A stretch of 64,000 nucleotides of DNA from CAIZWU01 sp942492905 (GCA_942492905.1 OW818657.1:2542001-2606000); one strand, 5' to 3'. Positions 24,992 through 33,567 are shown, counted from the stretch's first letter. Translations and numbers: made by a program. The notes: generated by a model from the letters alone, not told the origin.

Positions 24992-26380
24992 ATGATCGGA
25001 CGTCAGCAGGAATTCAACCTCAAGCTCAACCAGTTCTTTGATTGTTTAGCGGTTGGTCTGGCCTTTTGGCTGGGGTACACGCTGCGCGCCTCGGCCGCCA
25101 AATGGTTTGGTTGGTTGGAATTGCCATCCTTCGAGCGCTTCTACTGGCAATTCGTGCTGGTGATTCCCTTCACGCCTCTGATTCTCGAACGCCTCAGGTA
25201 TTACGTCAATCCTCTGCAGAAATCGGTCGCCAAATCACTGCGGCAACTGTGCCAGGGGCTGGCCATCGTGGTGATTCTATTGATCGTGACCGCCATTTTT
25301 GCCAGACAGTCCACCGACAGCCGCGCGGTGCTGGCGCTGTTCCCCCTGCTGGCGATTCCGCTGCTGCTGATCCGGGAATCGCTGGTGCGCTCCTGGATGC
25401 GTGGTCAGATCAAACAGGGCCGATTCCGTGAGCGGGTCGTCTTTGCGGGCCCGCTGGAGGATGTGGAACGGCTGATCAAGTCATTGCCGGAGGACCATGT
25501 GCAGCAGATGGACATCGTGAGCCGGATCGATATTGCGGTGCAGCCGGTCAGCCGGTTGGTGGAGGCCATTCACGAAAAATCGGTGGGCCGGGTTATTTTC
25601 GCCGCATCGCATGTTCATTTCAACCGCATCGAGGAAGCGGTGAATGCCTGTGAATTGGAGGGGGTGGAGGCATGGTTGTGGGCGGATTTTATCCAGACTT
25701 CCATCGCCCGGCCGACTTTTGATGCCATGGGAAACAAACCCATGCTGGTGTTCCGCTGCACGCCCGAGATGTCGTGGGAGCTCATGGTGAAGGGGATCAT
25801 TGATTGGGCAGGAGCGGTGATCGGGATTCTGCTGAGTTCTCCACTCTGGTTGATTGCGTTCATCGGCATCAAACTCAGTTCGCCGGGGCCGGTCTTTTTC
25901 ACGCAAATGCGCAGCGGACGTTTTGGCCATCCGTTCAGAATGTATAAATTCCGGACCATGGGCCTTGATGCGGAAGCCCGCCGGGCCGATCTGGAAGAGC
26001 ACAATCAGATGAGCGGTCCGGTCTTCAAAGTGGAACGGGACCCGCGGATTTTTGCTTTCGGCCAGTGGCTGCGGAAACTCTCCATCGATGAACTGCCGCA
26101 ATTCATCAACATCCTGCGGGGAGAAATGAGCCTGGTGGGCCCGCGCCCGCTGCCGGTCTACGAGATTGAAAAGATCTCCGATGTGGCGCATCGCCGCCGT
26201 CTCAGTGTGAAACCGGGACTGACCTGTCTGTGGCAGATCAGCGGCCGGAACGAAATCACCAGCTTCGACCAATGGGTGGAACTCGATCTCAAATACATCG
26301 ATAACTGGTCGCTCTGGCTCGATATCACCATCCTCTTCCGCACCATTCCTGCTGTCCTGTTCGGTTCCGGTGCCAAGTGA
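24992..26380 (+). CDS. Exopolysaccharide polyprenyl glycosylphosphotransferase
   Basis: 462 aa, membrane enzyme that moves a sugar-1-phosphate onto undecaprenyl phosphate to start exopolysaccharide or O-antigen assembly. Four N-terminal transmembrane helices (residues 10-130) precede a CoA-binding-like NAD fold. The catalytic core is at the end: SSPGPVFFTQMRSGRFGHPF, MYKFRTMGLDAEAR, KLSIDELPQFINILRGEMSL and VGPRPLP, then VKPGLTCLWQISGRNE. These are the WbaP/WcaJ hallmarks. UXS starts 46 bp after the stop, so a UDP-xylose or UDP-glucuronate-derived first sugar is likely (inference). Confidence 0.95.
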   Translation: MIGRQQEFNLKLNQFFDCLAVGLAFWLGYTLRASAAKWFGWLELPSFERFYWQFVLVIPFTPLILERLRYYVNPLQKSVAKSLRQLCQGLAIVVILLIVTAIFARQSTDSRAVLALFPLLAIPLLLIRESLVRSWMRGQIKQGRFRERVVFAGPLEDVERLIKSLPEDHVQQMDIVSRIDIAVQPVSRLVEAIHEKSVGRVIFAASHVHFNRIEEAVNACELEGVEAWLWADFIQTSIARPTFDAMGNKPMLVFRCTPEMSWELMVKGIIDWAGAVIGILLSSPLWLIAFIGIKLSSPGPVFFTQMRSGRFGHPFRMYKFRTMGLDAEARRADLEEHNQMSGPVFKVERDPRIFAFGQWLRKLSIDELPQFINILRGEMSLVGPRPLPVYEIEKISDVAHRRRLSVKPGLTCLWQISGRNEITSFDQWVELDLKYIDNWSLWLDITILFRTIPAVLFGSGAK

Positions 26381-26426
26381 CATCCGAACTGGCCGGTGCG
26401 CCTCTCCCAAAACCATTCCTTTCTCC

Positions 26427-27416
26427 ATGTTCTCCTCCCCCTCTTACCGCGATAAAAAAGTTTGTGTCGTCACCGGCGGGGCCGGTTTTCTTGGCTCCCA
26501 TCTCACCGACCGCCTGCTCAAAGAGGGTTATCAGGTCATCGGGATCGATAATCTCCTCACCGGGTCCACCCGGAATATTGAGCACTTGGCGGGCAACGAA
26601 AACTACCGCTTTCTGAAACACGATGTCACCGACTACATCTACGTGGAAGGTCCGGTAGATTTCATCTATCACTTTGCTTCCCCGGCCAGTCCAATCGATT
26701 ATCTGAAGTGGCCCATCCCCACCCTCAAGGTCGGGGCCATGGGCACCCACAACGCCCTCGGTCTGGCCAAAGCCAAGGGCGCGACGTTCCTCGTGGCCTC
26801 GACCTCCGAGGTCTATGGCGATCCCCTCGTCCATCCGCAGCCTGAAGACTATTGGGGCAACGTGAATCCGATCGGCCCCCGGGGCGTCTACGACGAAGCC
26901 AAGCGCTATGCTGAAGCCATCACCATGGCCTATCACCGCTATCACCGGTTGGACACCAAGATCGTCCGCATTTTCAATACCTACGGCCCCCGCATGAGGC
27001 TGGATGATGGCCGGGTCGTCCCTGCCTTTGCAGGTCAGGCACTGCGCGGGGAACCGCTGACTGTCCATGGAGATGGCTCGCAGACCCGTAGTTTTTGCTA
27101 TGTGTCCGACTTGATTGACGGCATCTACCGTCTCGCCCACAGCGATGAACATTACCCGGTGAATATCGGGAATCCGCACGAAATGACCATCACCCAGTTT
27201 GGTGAGGAAATTCTGAAAATCATCGATACCCCTTCGAAACTGGAATATCACGAGCTTCCGGTGGACGATCCCAAAGTCCGCAAGCCGGATGCCAGCAAAG
27301 CCAAAGCTGTGCTGGGCTGGGAAGCCAAAGTGCCCTTCCACGAAGGCATCCGCACCACCATCAATTATTTCATGGGAGTGCTGGGCGATGAAGCCAAGTG
27401 CCGGCTCAAGGCCTGA
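26427..27416 (+). CDS. UDP-glucuronate decarboxylase (UDP-xylose synthase)
   Basis: 329 aa from the ATG at 26427, which is preferred to an upstream in-frame start. A short-chain dehydrogenase-type fold: VVTGGAGFLGSHLTDRLL (NAD loop), then DNLLTGSTRNIEHL, FIYHFASPASPIDYLKWPI (UXS signature), STSEVYGDP (catalytic Ser), GVYDEAKRYAE (Tyr-x-x-x-Lys), TYGPRM. Converts UDP-glucuronate to UDP-xylose. It follows the glycosylphosphotransferase and ends the chromosome-like part of the first half; tRNA-Arg begins 113 bp later. Confidence 0.95.
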   Translation: MFSSPSYRDKKVCVVTGGAGFLGSHLTDRLLKEGYQVIGIDNLLTGSTRNIEHLAGNENYRFLKHDVTDYIYVEGPVDFIYHFASPASPIDYLKWPIPTLKVGAMGTHNALGLAKAKGATFLVASTSEVYGDPLVHPQPEDYWGNVNPIGPRGVYDEAKRYAEAITMAYHRYHRLDTKIVRIFNTYGPRMRLDDGRVVPAFAGQALRGEPLTVHGDGSQTRSFCYVSDLIDGIYRLAHSDEHYPVNIGNPHEMTITQFGEEILKIIDTPSKLEYHELPVDDPKVRKPDASKAKAVLGWEAKVPFHEGIRTTINYFMGVLGDEAKCRLKA

Positions 27417-27481
27417 GCCCGGTTCTGGCCGGAGCGGATCAGGGGAAAGGCTGGTGATTTTGAAAAAATGATCCACAACAG

Positions 27482-27509
27482 TTGACAAATCGATACCCTG
27501 ATCTAGTCT
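27482..27509 (+). promoter_or_regulatory. Predicted sigma-70 promoter of tRNA-Arg
   Basis: TTGACA at 27482-27487 is a perfect -35. TAGTCT at 27504-27509 is a weaker -10, with a 16-bp spacer. It sits 20 bp upstream of the tRNA 5' end. Prediction from consensus only. Confidence 0.55.
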
Positions 27510-27529
27510 CCGGTCCGCTTCGGCGATAC

Positions 27530-27603
27530 GCGCTCGTAGCTCAATGGATTAGAGCATCTGACTACGGATCAGAAGGTTTCAGGTTCGAGTCCTGACGGGC
27601 GCA
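27530..27603 (+). tRNA. tRNA-Arg (anticodon ACG)
   Basis: A 74-nt cloverleaf. The acceptor stem is GCGCTCG paired with CGGGCGC (one G-U pair) plus discriminator A. The D-arm follows. The anticodon stem is TCTGA/TCAGA with loop CTACGGA, so the anticodon is ACG, read as Arg (CGU, with inosine for CGC/CGA). The T-arm contains GGTTCGAGTCC. No CCA is encoded. tRNA genes are common integration sites, and the gene-poor accessory DNA begins directly after this one. Confidence 0.95.
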
Positions 27604-27712
27604 CTTCTTCTAAGTCCTTCAAAATCAAGGGAATAGAAGATGGTGTGACTCACGAGATGTCAGGGTAAATTATTTCCACCCGGCCACTTTTCGGCCACTT
27701 TTGAGACGGACC

Positions 27713-27735
27713 CCCTCCACCATTGAGGGTTTTTT
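27713..27735 (+). terminator. Intrinsic-terminator-like hairpin after tRNA-Arg
   Basis: CCCTC (27713-27717) pairs with GAGGG (27725-27729), loop of 7, followed by six T. The stem is short. It is 110 bp past the tRNA and could end its transcript. Two direct copies of CGGCCACTTTT lie just before it. Confidence 0.45.
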
Positions 27736-28159
27736 CTGTCTCGTAGACCCATTCTGAGCCCGGTCCTTGCAGCCCAGGGGTCTCAGTCTACTCTAACATT
27801 TTATCCGCCCCCAGCTACGACCCTTGGGTGGCATTTTCCTGCGGTGCAATATACGGGCGCGTGTCTTTGCGGCTCCCGTCGGCAACCCCAAGTCGCCAGT
27901 TTGAGTCCTCCAGTCGCGGTTTGCTGGTTTGCCTCCCGTCCGAGCCTCCGCTTGGTGGCAAATCTGGCTCGCAGCCCGGCTACGGCGTGGGGCGTAGGGC
28001 CTACTGGAAATGGCAGAGAGCACTGCCGGATGGTCCGGGGCTTTCCTCCGCGCCTGCAGCCCTGCAAATTCCACATCTTTCCCAGCAACGTCCCAAAAGT
28101 TCCGACTTCAGACCCCGGCCAAACCCTCAAAAAAAGATGGCGATCGGTCTGGGATCGGA

Positions 28160-28300
28160 TCAAGCTGCCTGAGTGTCCAAGGCTCCGGCGCTGCTTTGCT
28201 GGAAGACGTGCTGGAAAACACGTTCTGCCAGTGCCGCCTTGTCGTCCTCGGTCAAAGGAGGGTCCGGCAGAAAGGGGTAGACTTCGCTCTGGATGAGCAT
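28160..28300 (-). pseudogene. Short coding-like fragment, unknown family
   Basis: 46 codons from the ATG at 28300 to the TGA at 28160. The frame stays open upstream of the ATG. The peptide reads like real protein: MLIQSEVYPFLPDPPLTEDD then KAALAERVFQHVFQQ. No family is recognised. It may be the C-terminus of a lost gene at the island edge. Confidence 0.35.
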
Positions 28301-28405
28301 CAAACCCGGACAAAAAGGGGGCCGTGATGTCGAAACCGTGGGAGCTGGACACTGTAGGGACTGGAAGTATGGTGGGGCTGGATTATGTTCAACTGCTACC
28401 AGGGA

Positions 28406-28472
28406 TTGTCGACATTGGCTGAAATTTCGAGGTAGAGGCCACTCGAGCTTGAAATTTCCCGTGATCAGGCCA
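28406..28472. repeat. Left 67-bp inverted repeat flanking the LRR gene
   Basis: The 67 bases are matched, in reverse complement, at 31328-31394 with two mismatches. Similarity continues weakly for a few bases outward. The unit contains two copies of the self-complementary octamer GAAATTTC and a GTCGAC site. Together the copies bracket 2.99 kb holding one gene. Confidence 0.9.
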
Positions 28473-28864
28473 GCCGGAAGGAATTTGCTTTACGCGGGTG
28501 GCTTCATGGGCGGGAACGGAAGTTCAATTTGCCACCTAAGTTCAATTTGCCAGTTCGCCGCATCGCACCTGCGGCGATGACCCTGTGCTCAAGCGCATCG
28601 AAGACGGGAATGGTTTCGGCACGGGCGGGACGCTTCTGAGATCGCCCAGCAGCTCCCTGCCGATCTTGCGGCCTGCAAACTTCACGCCCTGGATTTTGCC
28701 GCTCGCCTTCGCACGTTTCCGCGTAACATCTCCGACTTCTCCGCGCCGGAGCACGCGCTCCAAAGAAACGTTTTCCATTCCGCAGCAAAGGAGATAGTCT
28801 CCGACAAAGTCGAAAAGCAATCCAGGACCGGTCCCCAAAACCGCTCACCACCCATCCGCATCCC

Positions 28865-31309
28865 CTGAAATCGAACGACCGCTCCCCGCTGCTGGCCTTT
28901 TGGCTGGTCCTCCTGCTGCTCTGCGGCTCCGCCAATCCCCTGCGGGCCGACGTGTCCGGACTGTTCACCTATCAGGTGATCGGTGGCACTCAGGTCACGA
29001 TCACGGATTACCCCTACAACGCCGCCGGGGCCGTCACCATTCCCGAGCAGATCGTCGGCCTGCCCGTCACCTCCATCGGCCCCGGCGCGTTCCAATTCTG
29101 CAACGGGCTGACCAGCGTGACCATCCCCGCCAGCGTCACCTCCATCGGCAACTTCGCGTTCGACGGCTGCACCGGGCTGACCAGCGTCACCCTCCCCGCC
29201 AGCGTCACCAGCATCGGCGACTACGCGTTCTACGGGTGCACCGGGCTGACCAGTGTGACCATCCCCGCCAGTGTCACCTCCATCGGCTACGCTGCGTTCT
29301 CCGGCTCCACCGGGCTGACCAGCGTCACCCTCCCCGCCAGCGTCACCTCCATCGGCGGCGAAGCGTTCTCCGGCTGCACCGGGCTGACCAGCGTCACCAT
29401 TCCCTCCAGCGTCAGCTCCCTCGGCAACTCCTCGTTCTCCGGTTGCACCGGGCTGACCAGCGTCACTATTCCCCCCAGTGTTACGAGCATCGGCGACGGC
29501 ATGTTCTCCGGCTGCACTGGGCTGACCAGCGTCACCCTCCCCGCCAGCGTCACCTCCCTCGGCGACTATGCGTTCTCCGGCTGCACGGGGCTGACCAGCG
29601 TCACCCTCCCCGCCAGTGTCACCTCCATCGGCAACTCCGCGTTCCAATCCTGCACCGGGCTGACCAGCGTCACCCTCCCCGCCAGCGTCACGTCCATCGG
29701 CCGACACGCGTTCTACGGCTGCACCGGGCTGACCAGCGTCACTATTCCCCCCAGTGTTACCAGCATCGGCGCAGGCGCGTTCTCCGGCTGCACCGGGCTG
29801 ACCAGCGTCACCCTCCCCGCCAGCGTCACCGCCCTCGGCGGATACGCGTTCCAATCTTGCACCGGGCTGACCAGCGTCACCCTCCCCGCCAGCATCACCT
29901 CCATCGTCGGATTCACGTTCTCCGGCTGCACCGGGCTGACCAGCGTCACCCTCCCCGCCAGCGTCACCTCCATCGGCGACTCCGCGTTCTTCTACTGCAC
30001 CAAGCTGACTTCTTTCGCGGTCACACCGGGCAACACGTATTTCTCCAGCGTGGATGGCTCACTTTACAATGCCTCAGGAACTTCGTTACTCGTCTGCCCT
30101 GGCGGCAGAACAGGGGGCTACTCCATCCCCGCCGGCGTCACCTCCATCGGCTCCTCCGCGTTCCACCGCTGCACCGGGCTGACCAGCGTCACCCTCCCCG
30201 CCAGCGTCACCTCCATCGGCGACTCTGCGTTCTTCGGCTGCACCGGGCTGACCAGCGTCACCCTCCCCGCCAGCGTCACCTCCATCGGCGACTCTGCGTT
30301 CCTCGGCTGCACCGGGCTGACCGGCGTCACCCTCCCCGCCAGCGTCACCTCCCTCGGCTACGCCGCGTTCTCCGGCTGCGCCGGGCTGACCAGTGTCACC
30401 CTCCCCGCCAGCATCACCTCCATCGGCGGATACGCGTTCTCCCGCTGCACCGGGCTGACCAGCGTCAGCCTCCCCGCCAGCGTCACCTCCATCGGCGAAC
30501 GCGCGTTCTCCGGCTGCACCGGGCTGACGAGTGTGACCCTCCCCGCCAGCGTCACCACCATTGGCAAATACGCGTTCGCCTACTGCACCGGGCTGACCAG
30601 CGTCTCCCTCCCCGCCAGCGTCACCTCCATCGGCGACCGCGCGTTCCAATCCTGCACCGGGCTGACCGGCGTCACCCTCCCCGCCAGCATCAACTCTATA
30701 GGCTCCGGCGCGTTCTACTACTGCACCGGGCTGATCAGCGTCACCCTCCCCGCCAGCGTCACATCCATCGGCATCTTCGCGTTCACTGACTGCACCGGGC
30801 TGAAGTCGGCGGTCTTTCAGGGCAACGCACCGGATAGCTTCGGCGGCTCAGTGTTCGACAATACCGCCCCGGGATTCACCGTCTATTACTTCACGAACGG
30901 CACAGGATTCACCTCCCCGACGTGGAAAGGCTATCCGTCCATCGGCCTCACGGCTCCGCTCCCGGCCACGGCATCGTGGCTGCTGGCGCATGGCCTGCCG
31001 TATGACACCAGCCTCCAGCAGGACCCGGACGGCGATGGCGTGTCCCTGCTGATGGCCTACGCCCTGAACCTCGACCCACGGCAGAATCTAAAGGGCCTGC
31101 TGCCCACCCCGGTGCTGGGCAATGATTCCCTGAGCATCCTCTACTACGCCGCCACGCCGGGCATCACCTACCGGGTGGAAACCAGCCGCGACCTGACCCA
31201 GTGGACCACCACCGGCGTCACCCTCTCTGCCCTGGATGCGGAGAATCAGCGCACCGCCTCCGTGCCGCGGGATGACGCCGGCCGGTTCCTGCGCCTGGTG
31301 GTGCAGTAG
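28865..31309 (+). CDS. Secreted BspA-family leucine-rich-repeat surface protein
   Basis: 814 aa if started at CTG 28865. The first ATG/GTG/TTG in frame is GTG 28952. However, the 29 codons before it form a signal peptide (MKSNDRSPLLAFWLVLLLLC then GSANPLRAD). The frame is open back to a stop at 28724 with no ATG, GTG or TTG, so translation from CTG (or a lost ATG) is likely. The mature protein has 22 repeats of 23 residues, consensus GLTSVTLPASVTSIGDYAF-x-GCT. A conserved insertion (TPGNTYFSSVDGSLYNASG) sits after repeat 13. A C-terminal domain resembling those of other secreted proteins here follows (LPYDTSLQQDPDGDGVSLLM). Such proteins act as adhesins in other bacteria; here the role is unknown. 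Confidence 0.88.
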   Translation: MKSNDRSPLLAFWLVLLLLCGSANPLRADVSGLFTYQVIGGTQVTITDYPYNAAGAVTIPEQIVGLPVTSIGPGAFQFCNGLTSVTIPASVTSIGNFAFDGCTGLTSVTLPASVTSIGDYAFYGCTGLTSVTIPASVTSIGYAAFSGSTGLTSVTLPASVTSIGGEAFSGCTGLTSVTIPSSVSSLGNSSFSGCTGLTSVTIPPSVTSIGDGMFSGCTGLTSVTLPASVTSLGDYAFSGCTGLTSVTLPASVTSIGNSAFQSCTGLTSVTLPASVTSIGRHAFYGCTGLTSVTIPPSVTSIGAGAFSGCTGLTSVTLPASVTALGGYAFQSCTGLTSVTLPASITSIVGFTFSGCTGLTSVTLPASVTSIGDSAFFYCTKLTSFAVTPGNTYFSSVDGSLYNASGTSLLVCPGGRTGGYSIPAGVTSIGSSAFHRCTGLTSVTLPASVTSIGDSAFFGCTGLTSVTLPASVTSIGDSAFLGCTGLTGVTLPASVTSLGYAAFSGCAGLTSVTLPASITSIGGYAFSRCTGLTSVSLPASVTSIGERAFSGCTGLTSVTLPASVTTIGKYAFAYCTGLTSVSLPASVTSIGDRAFQSCTGLTGVTLPASINSIGSGAFYYCTGLISVTLPASVTSIGIFAFTDCTGLKSAVFQGNAPDSFGGSVFDNTAPGFTVYYFTNGTGFTSPTWKGYPSIGLTAPLPATASWLLAHGLPYDTSLQQDPDGDGVSLLMAYALNLDPRQNLKGLLPTPVLGNDSLSILYYAATPGITYRVETSRDLTQWTTTGVTLSALDAENQRTASVPRDDAGRFLRLVVQ
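29105..30796. repeat. 69-bp tandem repeat array encoding the LRR units
   Basis: Twenty-two copies of a 69-bp unit, 13 before and nine after a roughly 160-bp insertion. Neighbouring copies are very alike at DNA level (for example GGGCTGACCAGCGTCACCCT recurs almost unchanged), so recombination or slippage can change the copy number. Long open frames on the other strand and in another frame are products of the repeat. Confidence 0.9.
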
Positions 31310-31327
31310 CGCGAGCCACCGCCCGCT

Positions 31328-31394
31328 TGGCCTGATCACGGGAAATTTCAAGCTCAAGTGCCCTCTACCTCGAAATTTCAGCCAATGTCGACAA
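31328..31394. repeat. Right 67-bp inverted repeat flanking the LRR gene
   Basis: Reverse complement of 28406-28472 with two mismatches. It begins 19 bp after the LRR stop codon and ends 26 bp before the start of an orphan gene tail. Confidence 0.9.
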
Positions 31395-31420
31395 GCCCTA
31401 GGCAACTCCCCCCGCCTTAA

Positions 31421-31600
31421 GGTCCGTGGCTCTCAGCTGACTACGTCGAGACCGACCCGCTGTCCGCCCTCGCGTGGTCGCATTCGAGGACCCGCTCCGG
31501 AATCCTGATCCTCACCATCGGGGCGGCCCCCTCCACTTGGACGTTCGACCAGGCGGACGTAAATTTTGACCAAACGGACATCACCTTTGACCAAGTGTAA
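31421..31600 (+). pseudogene. Orphan C-terminal gene fragment
   Basis: An open frame of 59 codons, with no start, ends in TAA at 31598-31600. It encodes a convincing protein tail: TRSGILILTIGAAPSTWTF then DQADVNFDQTDITFDQV, with three FDQ repeats. The body of the gene is missing, and the right inverted repeat lies just upstream. The insertion of the LRR segment may have cut this gene. The family is not recognised. The next gene starts 8 bp later, so the tail gene and the beta-helix gene were probably one operon. Confidence 0.55.
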
Positions 31601-31607
31601 AAACCCC

Positions 31608-33296
31608 ATGAAAGCCCGTTTTTTCTTCCTTTTGCTGCTCTCCTGCGTGCTGGTGCTTGCTGCCGCCCAGCAGATCATCACGCCCGGCGCCGCCGACATC
31701 ACGGCCGCCGCGGGGCGGGACATGATCAACGCGAAATTCACCGAGCTTTATGCCCGGGCAGACATCCGGAGCAACGGGCGGAACATTTACACGTCCGCGC
31801 AGTTCCAAGCCGCCCTGCTGGAATCCGGCCCGATCACTCTGCACCTGAGGGCAGACATTACCCTGACGGCCATTCACACGGTCGGGACCGACAAAGTGAT
31901 TGTCCCGGACAATTACCGCTTCATCCAAGGCGGGTCGGGCGGCTTGATCTGCATGGGCACGCTTGACAAAGGGCGCGACCAGGTCTTTTCCGGCTTTGTA
32001 GCCGGGGACATTACGGGCACCTTTGGTTCCAACCTGGCGTATCCGGAATGGTGGGGCCTGACAGACGGACTTCATGATGTGGCGATCAACTGCGCCGTTA
32101 AAGCCGCCCGGCTGGTGAGCAGCGGCTTTGGACTCAGGGTGTCGCTGGCGACCCGGGTTTACGATGTCGCGGCCCCCATTGACCTGGCATCGACGGCCGT
32201 TGCCCTCGTGGGGTCGGGCCGCAACCTGACCTTCCTGCGGGCGACGAGCGCATGGGATGCGACATGGGTGAAGGCGGAACAATGGGGCGCGCCCGGCGAC
32301 ACGGCGAACCATGCGGCCATGGTCTGGATCGGGGCAGAGATTGGAAGCGCCTTCAGCTACAGCACCAAGGTCATGGGCATGGACATTGAATGCTACAATG
32401 CCTCCTTCGCCCACCGGGCGGGCGGTTTGAAACGGGTTTCCGGGATTTCCTCCAAGGCGGGGGTGGAGGAATGCTCCCTGATCCATGATGTGGTGGTCAC
32501 GAACGCTTCTGGGTTCGGGATTGGATTCTGTCGGCACAAGCCGCCGGCTGGCAGTTTTTCGGCGGCGACCGTCAACGGGTTGGACATTTCAGGATGCTGG
32601 ATCACGAGCCCGACCTTCCGGGATGCCGTGGGCCTGCATTTCTCGCAGTGGACAAACAACTGCTCCGTCCGCTGCACCACGGTGGATATGGGCCTCCATA
32701 AATCTATCAGCTCCGCCCACGCGGCGATTGGCGGCGGCGACTCCGTCATCTACCCGGCTCCGACATGGATCCGGGATTACCCGTTGGCGGCCATCGTCGC
32801 GCAGGGGTTCGTCACCCTCACTGACATTCACATCGAAGGGGCCATTGTCGGCGTGCTGATTCAGCAATGCTCCGGCGCCAGTAACGTCACGGCCACCAAC
32901 GTTAAGACCACTTACATGATGGATAAAGCCCGGGGGGCAATCTACAAAGCGGATGGATTGAGCGGGGCCAATCCGGCGGCGAACACAGCAAATTTTGAAT
33001 ACGGGTGTTCTGTCCTGATCGCCGGGGAGGGCGCAGGCAGCAATGACAACCTCAAGGACTGCGTCACGCTGAACAGCATCAGCACCCTGGGGGAATGCCC
33101 CTACTTGGTGCGGGACTCTGTCTATGGGGTGGAGCGGACCATGTACGAAATGGGCCAATTCCCAGCTGGTGCACTGGCGGGGCGGATTGCCTTCTACACC
33201 CGCGGCAATGCCTACATCGGGGCTGGTGGCGGGGCGACCTACAACAAAGCGGCGCCATCCACGGACCGGACTTATTTCTCGGGACCCATCTACTGA
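31608..33296 (+). CDS. Secreted right-handed beta-helix-like protein
   Basis: 562 aa from the ATG at 31608, which begins a signal peptide MKARFFFLLLLSCVLVLAAA. An in-frame TTG upstream is less likely. After a short helical stretch (AAAGRDMINAKFTELYARA), the chain resembles pectate-lyase or phage-tailspike type beta-helices: YPEWWGLTDGLHDVAINCAV, RVYDVAAPIDLASTAVALVG, VNGLDISGCWITSPTF, LTDIHIEGAIVGVLIQQCS. No catalytic Asp cluster can be assigned. Possible roles are a polysaccharide lyase or a surface-binding spike. It lies directly after the orphan tail. Confidence 0.7.
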   Translation: MKARFFFLLLLSCVLVLAAAQQIITPGAADITAAAGRDMINAKFTELYARADIRSNGRNIYTSAQFQAALLESGPITLHLRADITLTAIHTVGTDKVIVPDNYRFIQGGSGGLICMGTLDKGRDQVFSGFVAGDITGTFGSNLAYPEWWGLTDGLHDVAINCAVKAARLVSSGFGLRVSLATRVYDVAAPIDLASTAVALVGSGRNLTFLRATSAWDATWVKAEQWGAPGDTANHAAMVWIGAEIGSAFSYSTKVMGMDIECYNASFAHRAGGLKRVSGISSKAGVEECSLIHDVVVTNASGFGIGFCRHKPPAGSFSAATVNGLDISGCWITSPTFRDAVGLHFSQWTNNCSVRCTTVDMGLHKSISSAHAAIGGGDSVIYPAPTWIRDYPLAAIVAQGFVTLTDIHIEGAIVGVLIQQCSGASNVTATNVKTTYMMDKARGAIYKADGLSGANPAANTANFEYGCSVLIAGEGAGSNDNLKDCVTLNSISTLGECPYLVRDSVYGVERTMYEMGQFPAGALAGRIAFYTRGNAYIGAGGGATYNKAAPSTDRTYFSGPIY

Positions 33297-33567
33297 AGTT
33301 TCCCTTACCGCCCCGCCCCTCCGGCGCATCGTCGATACCCACACGCATTTCTACGATCCCACGTGTCCTGAGAGCGTTCATTGGCCGCACAAGGGCACCA
33401 AAGCTTTACCGCAAAAATTCATGCCCGCCGACTGGCAGGCGGTGGCCCTGCCGCGCGGCGTCCGGGAGACCATGGTCGTCCAAGCCAGCCCTAGGCCGAA
33501 GGACAATCAAAGGGTGCTCGATCTCGCCGTCGGGGAGAACTCCATCCTCGGATTTGTGAGAAATCTT
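33297..33567 (+). pseudogene. Amidohydrolase N-terminal fragment
   Basis: From 33322 the frame encodes LRRIVDTHTHFYDPT, the first metal-binding strand (H-x-H) of TIM-barrel amidohydrolases. LPRGVRETMVVQASPRPKDN and ILDLAV-like segments follow, then LGFVRN. The rest (about 180 residues) is absent. No start codon is evident before 33322. At about 33565 the sequence changes within one open frame to a cytochrome c peroxidase fragment. It is a dead gene piece. Confidence 0.7.

Larger units (their letters stand above)
27604..28405. other. Gene-poor region between tRNA-Arg and the inverted-repeat segment
   Basis: About 800 bp where no long reading frame looks real; the long open frames here have arginine- and proline-rich shadow composition. 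It contains the hairpin at 27713 and two small frames that read like coding (minus 28160-28300 and plus 28327-28422). The second encodes MSKPWELDTVGTGSMVGL and runs into the left inverted repeat. No integrase, transposase or attachment-site duplication of the tRNA end was found by eye. Confidence 0.6.

Noticed and set aside
27893..27909. A tRNA T-loop-like string (GTTTGAGTCC)
   Set aside because: Only partial similarity to the tRNA-Arg T-arm and no cloverleaf; not a convincing attachment-site copy.
28542..28838. 98-codon minus frame between the left inverted repeat and the LRR gene
   Set aside because: Composition is mixed and no family or ribosome site is visible; it may be chance, so not listed as a gene.
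28682..29854. Minus-strand frame of 390 codons with repeated GDAGGEGDAGQPGAA
   Set aside because: Antisense of the LRR repeat; repetition without stops explains it.
30086..30649. Second minus-strand shadow frame in the LRR array
   Set aside because: Same antisense repeat artefact, with no independent evidence.
28900..30789. Long plus-strand frame of about 629 codons in the LRR region
   Set aside because: Rich in Arg, His and Pro (HRADQRHPPRQRH repeats); a shadow of the 69-bp repeat. The LRR frame has the signal peptide and family motif.
29105..30796. CRISPR array
   Set aside because: Units are contiguous 69-bp coding repeats, with no spacers of unique sequence.
31566..31607. Earlier TTG start for the beta-helix protein
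   Set aside because: Overlaps the end of the orphan tail frame and delays the signal peptide; ATG 31608 gives a perfect one.
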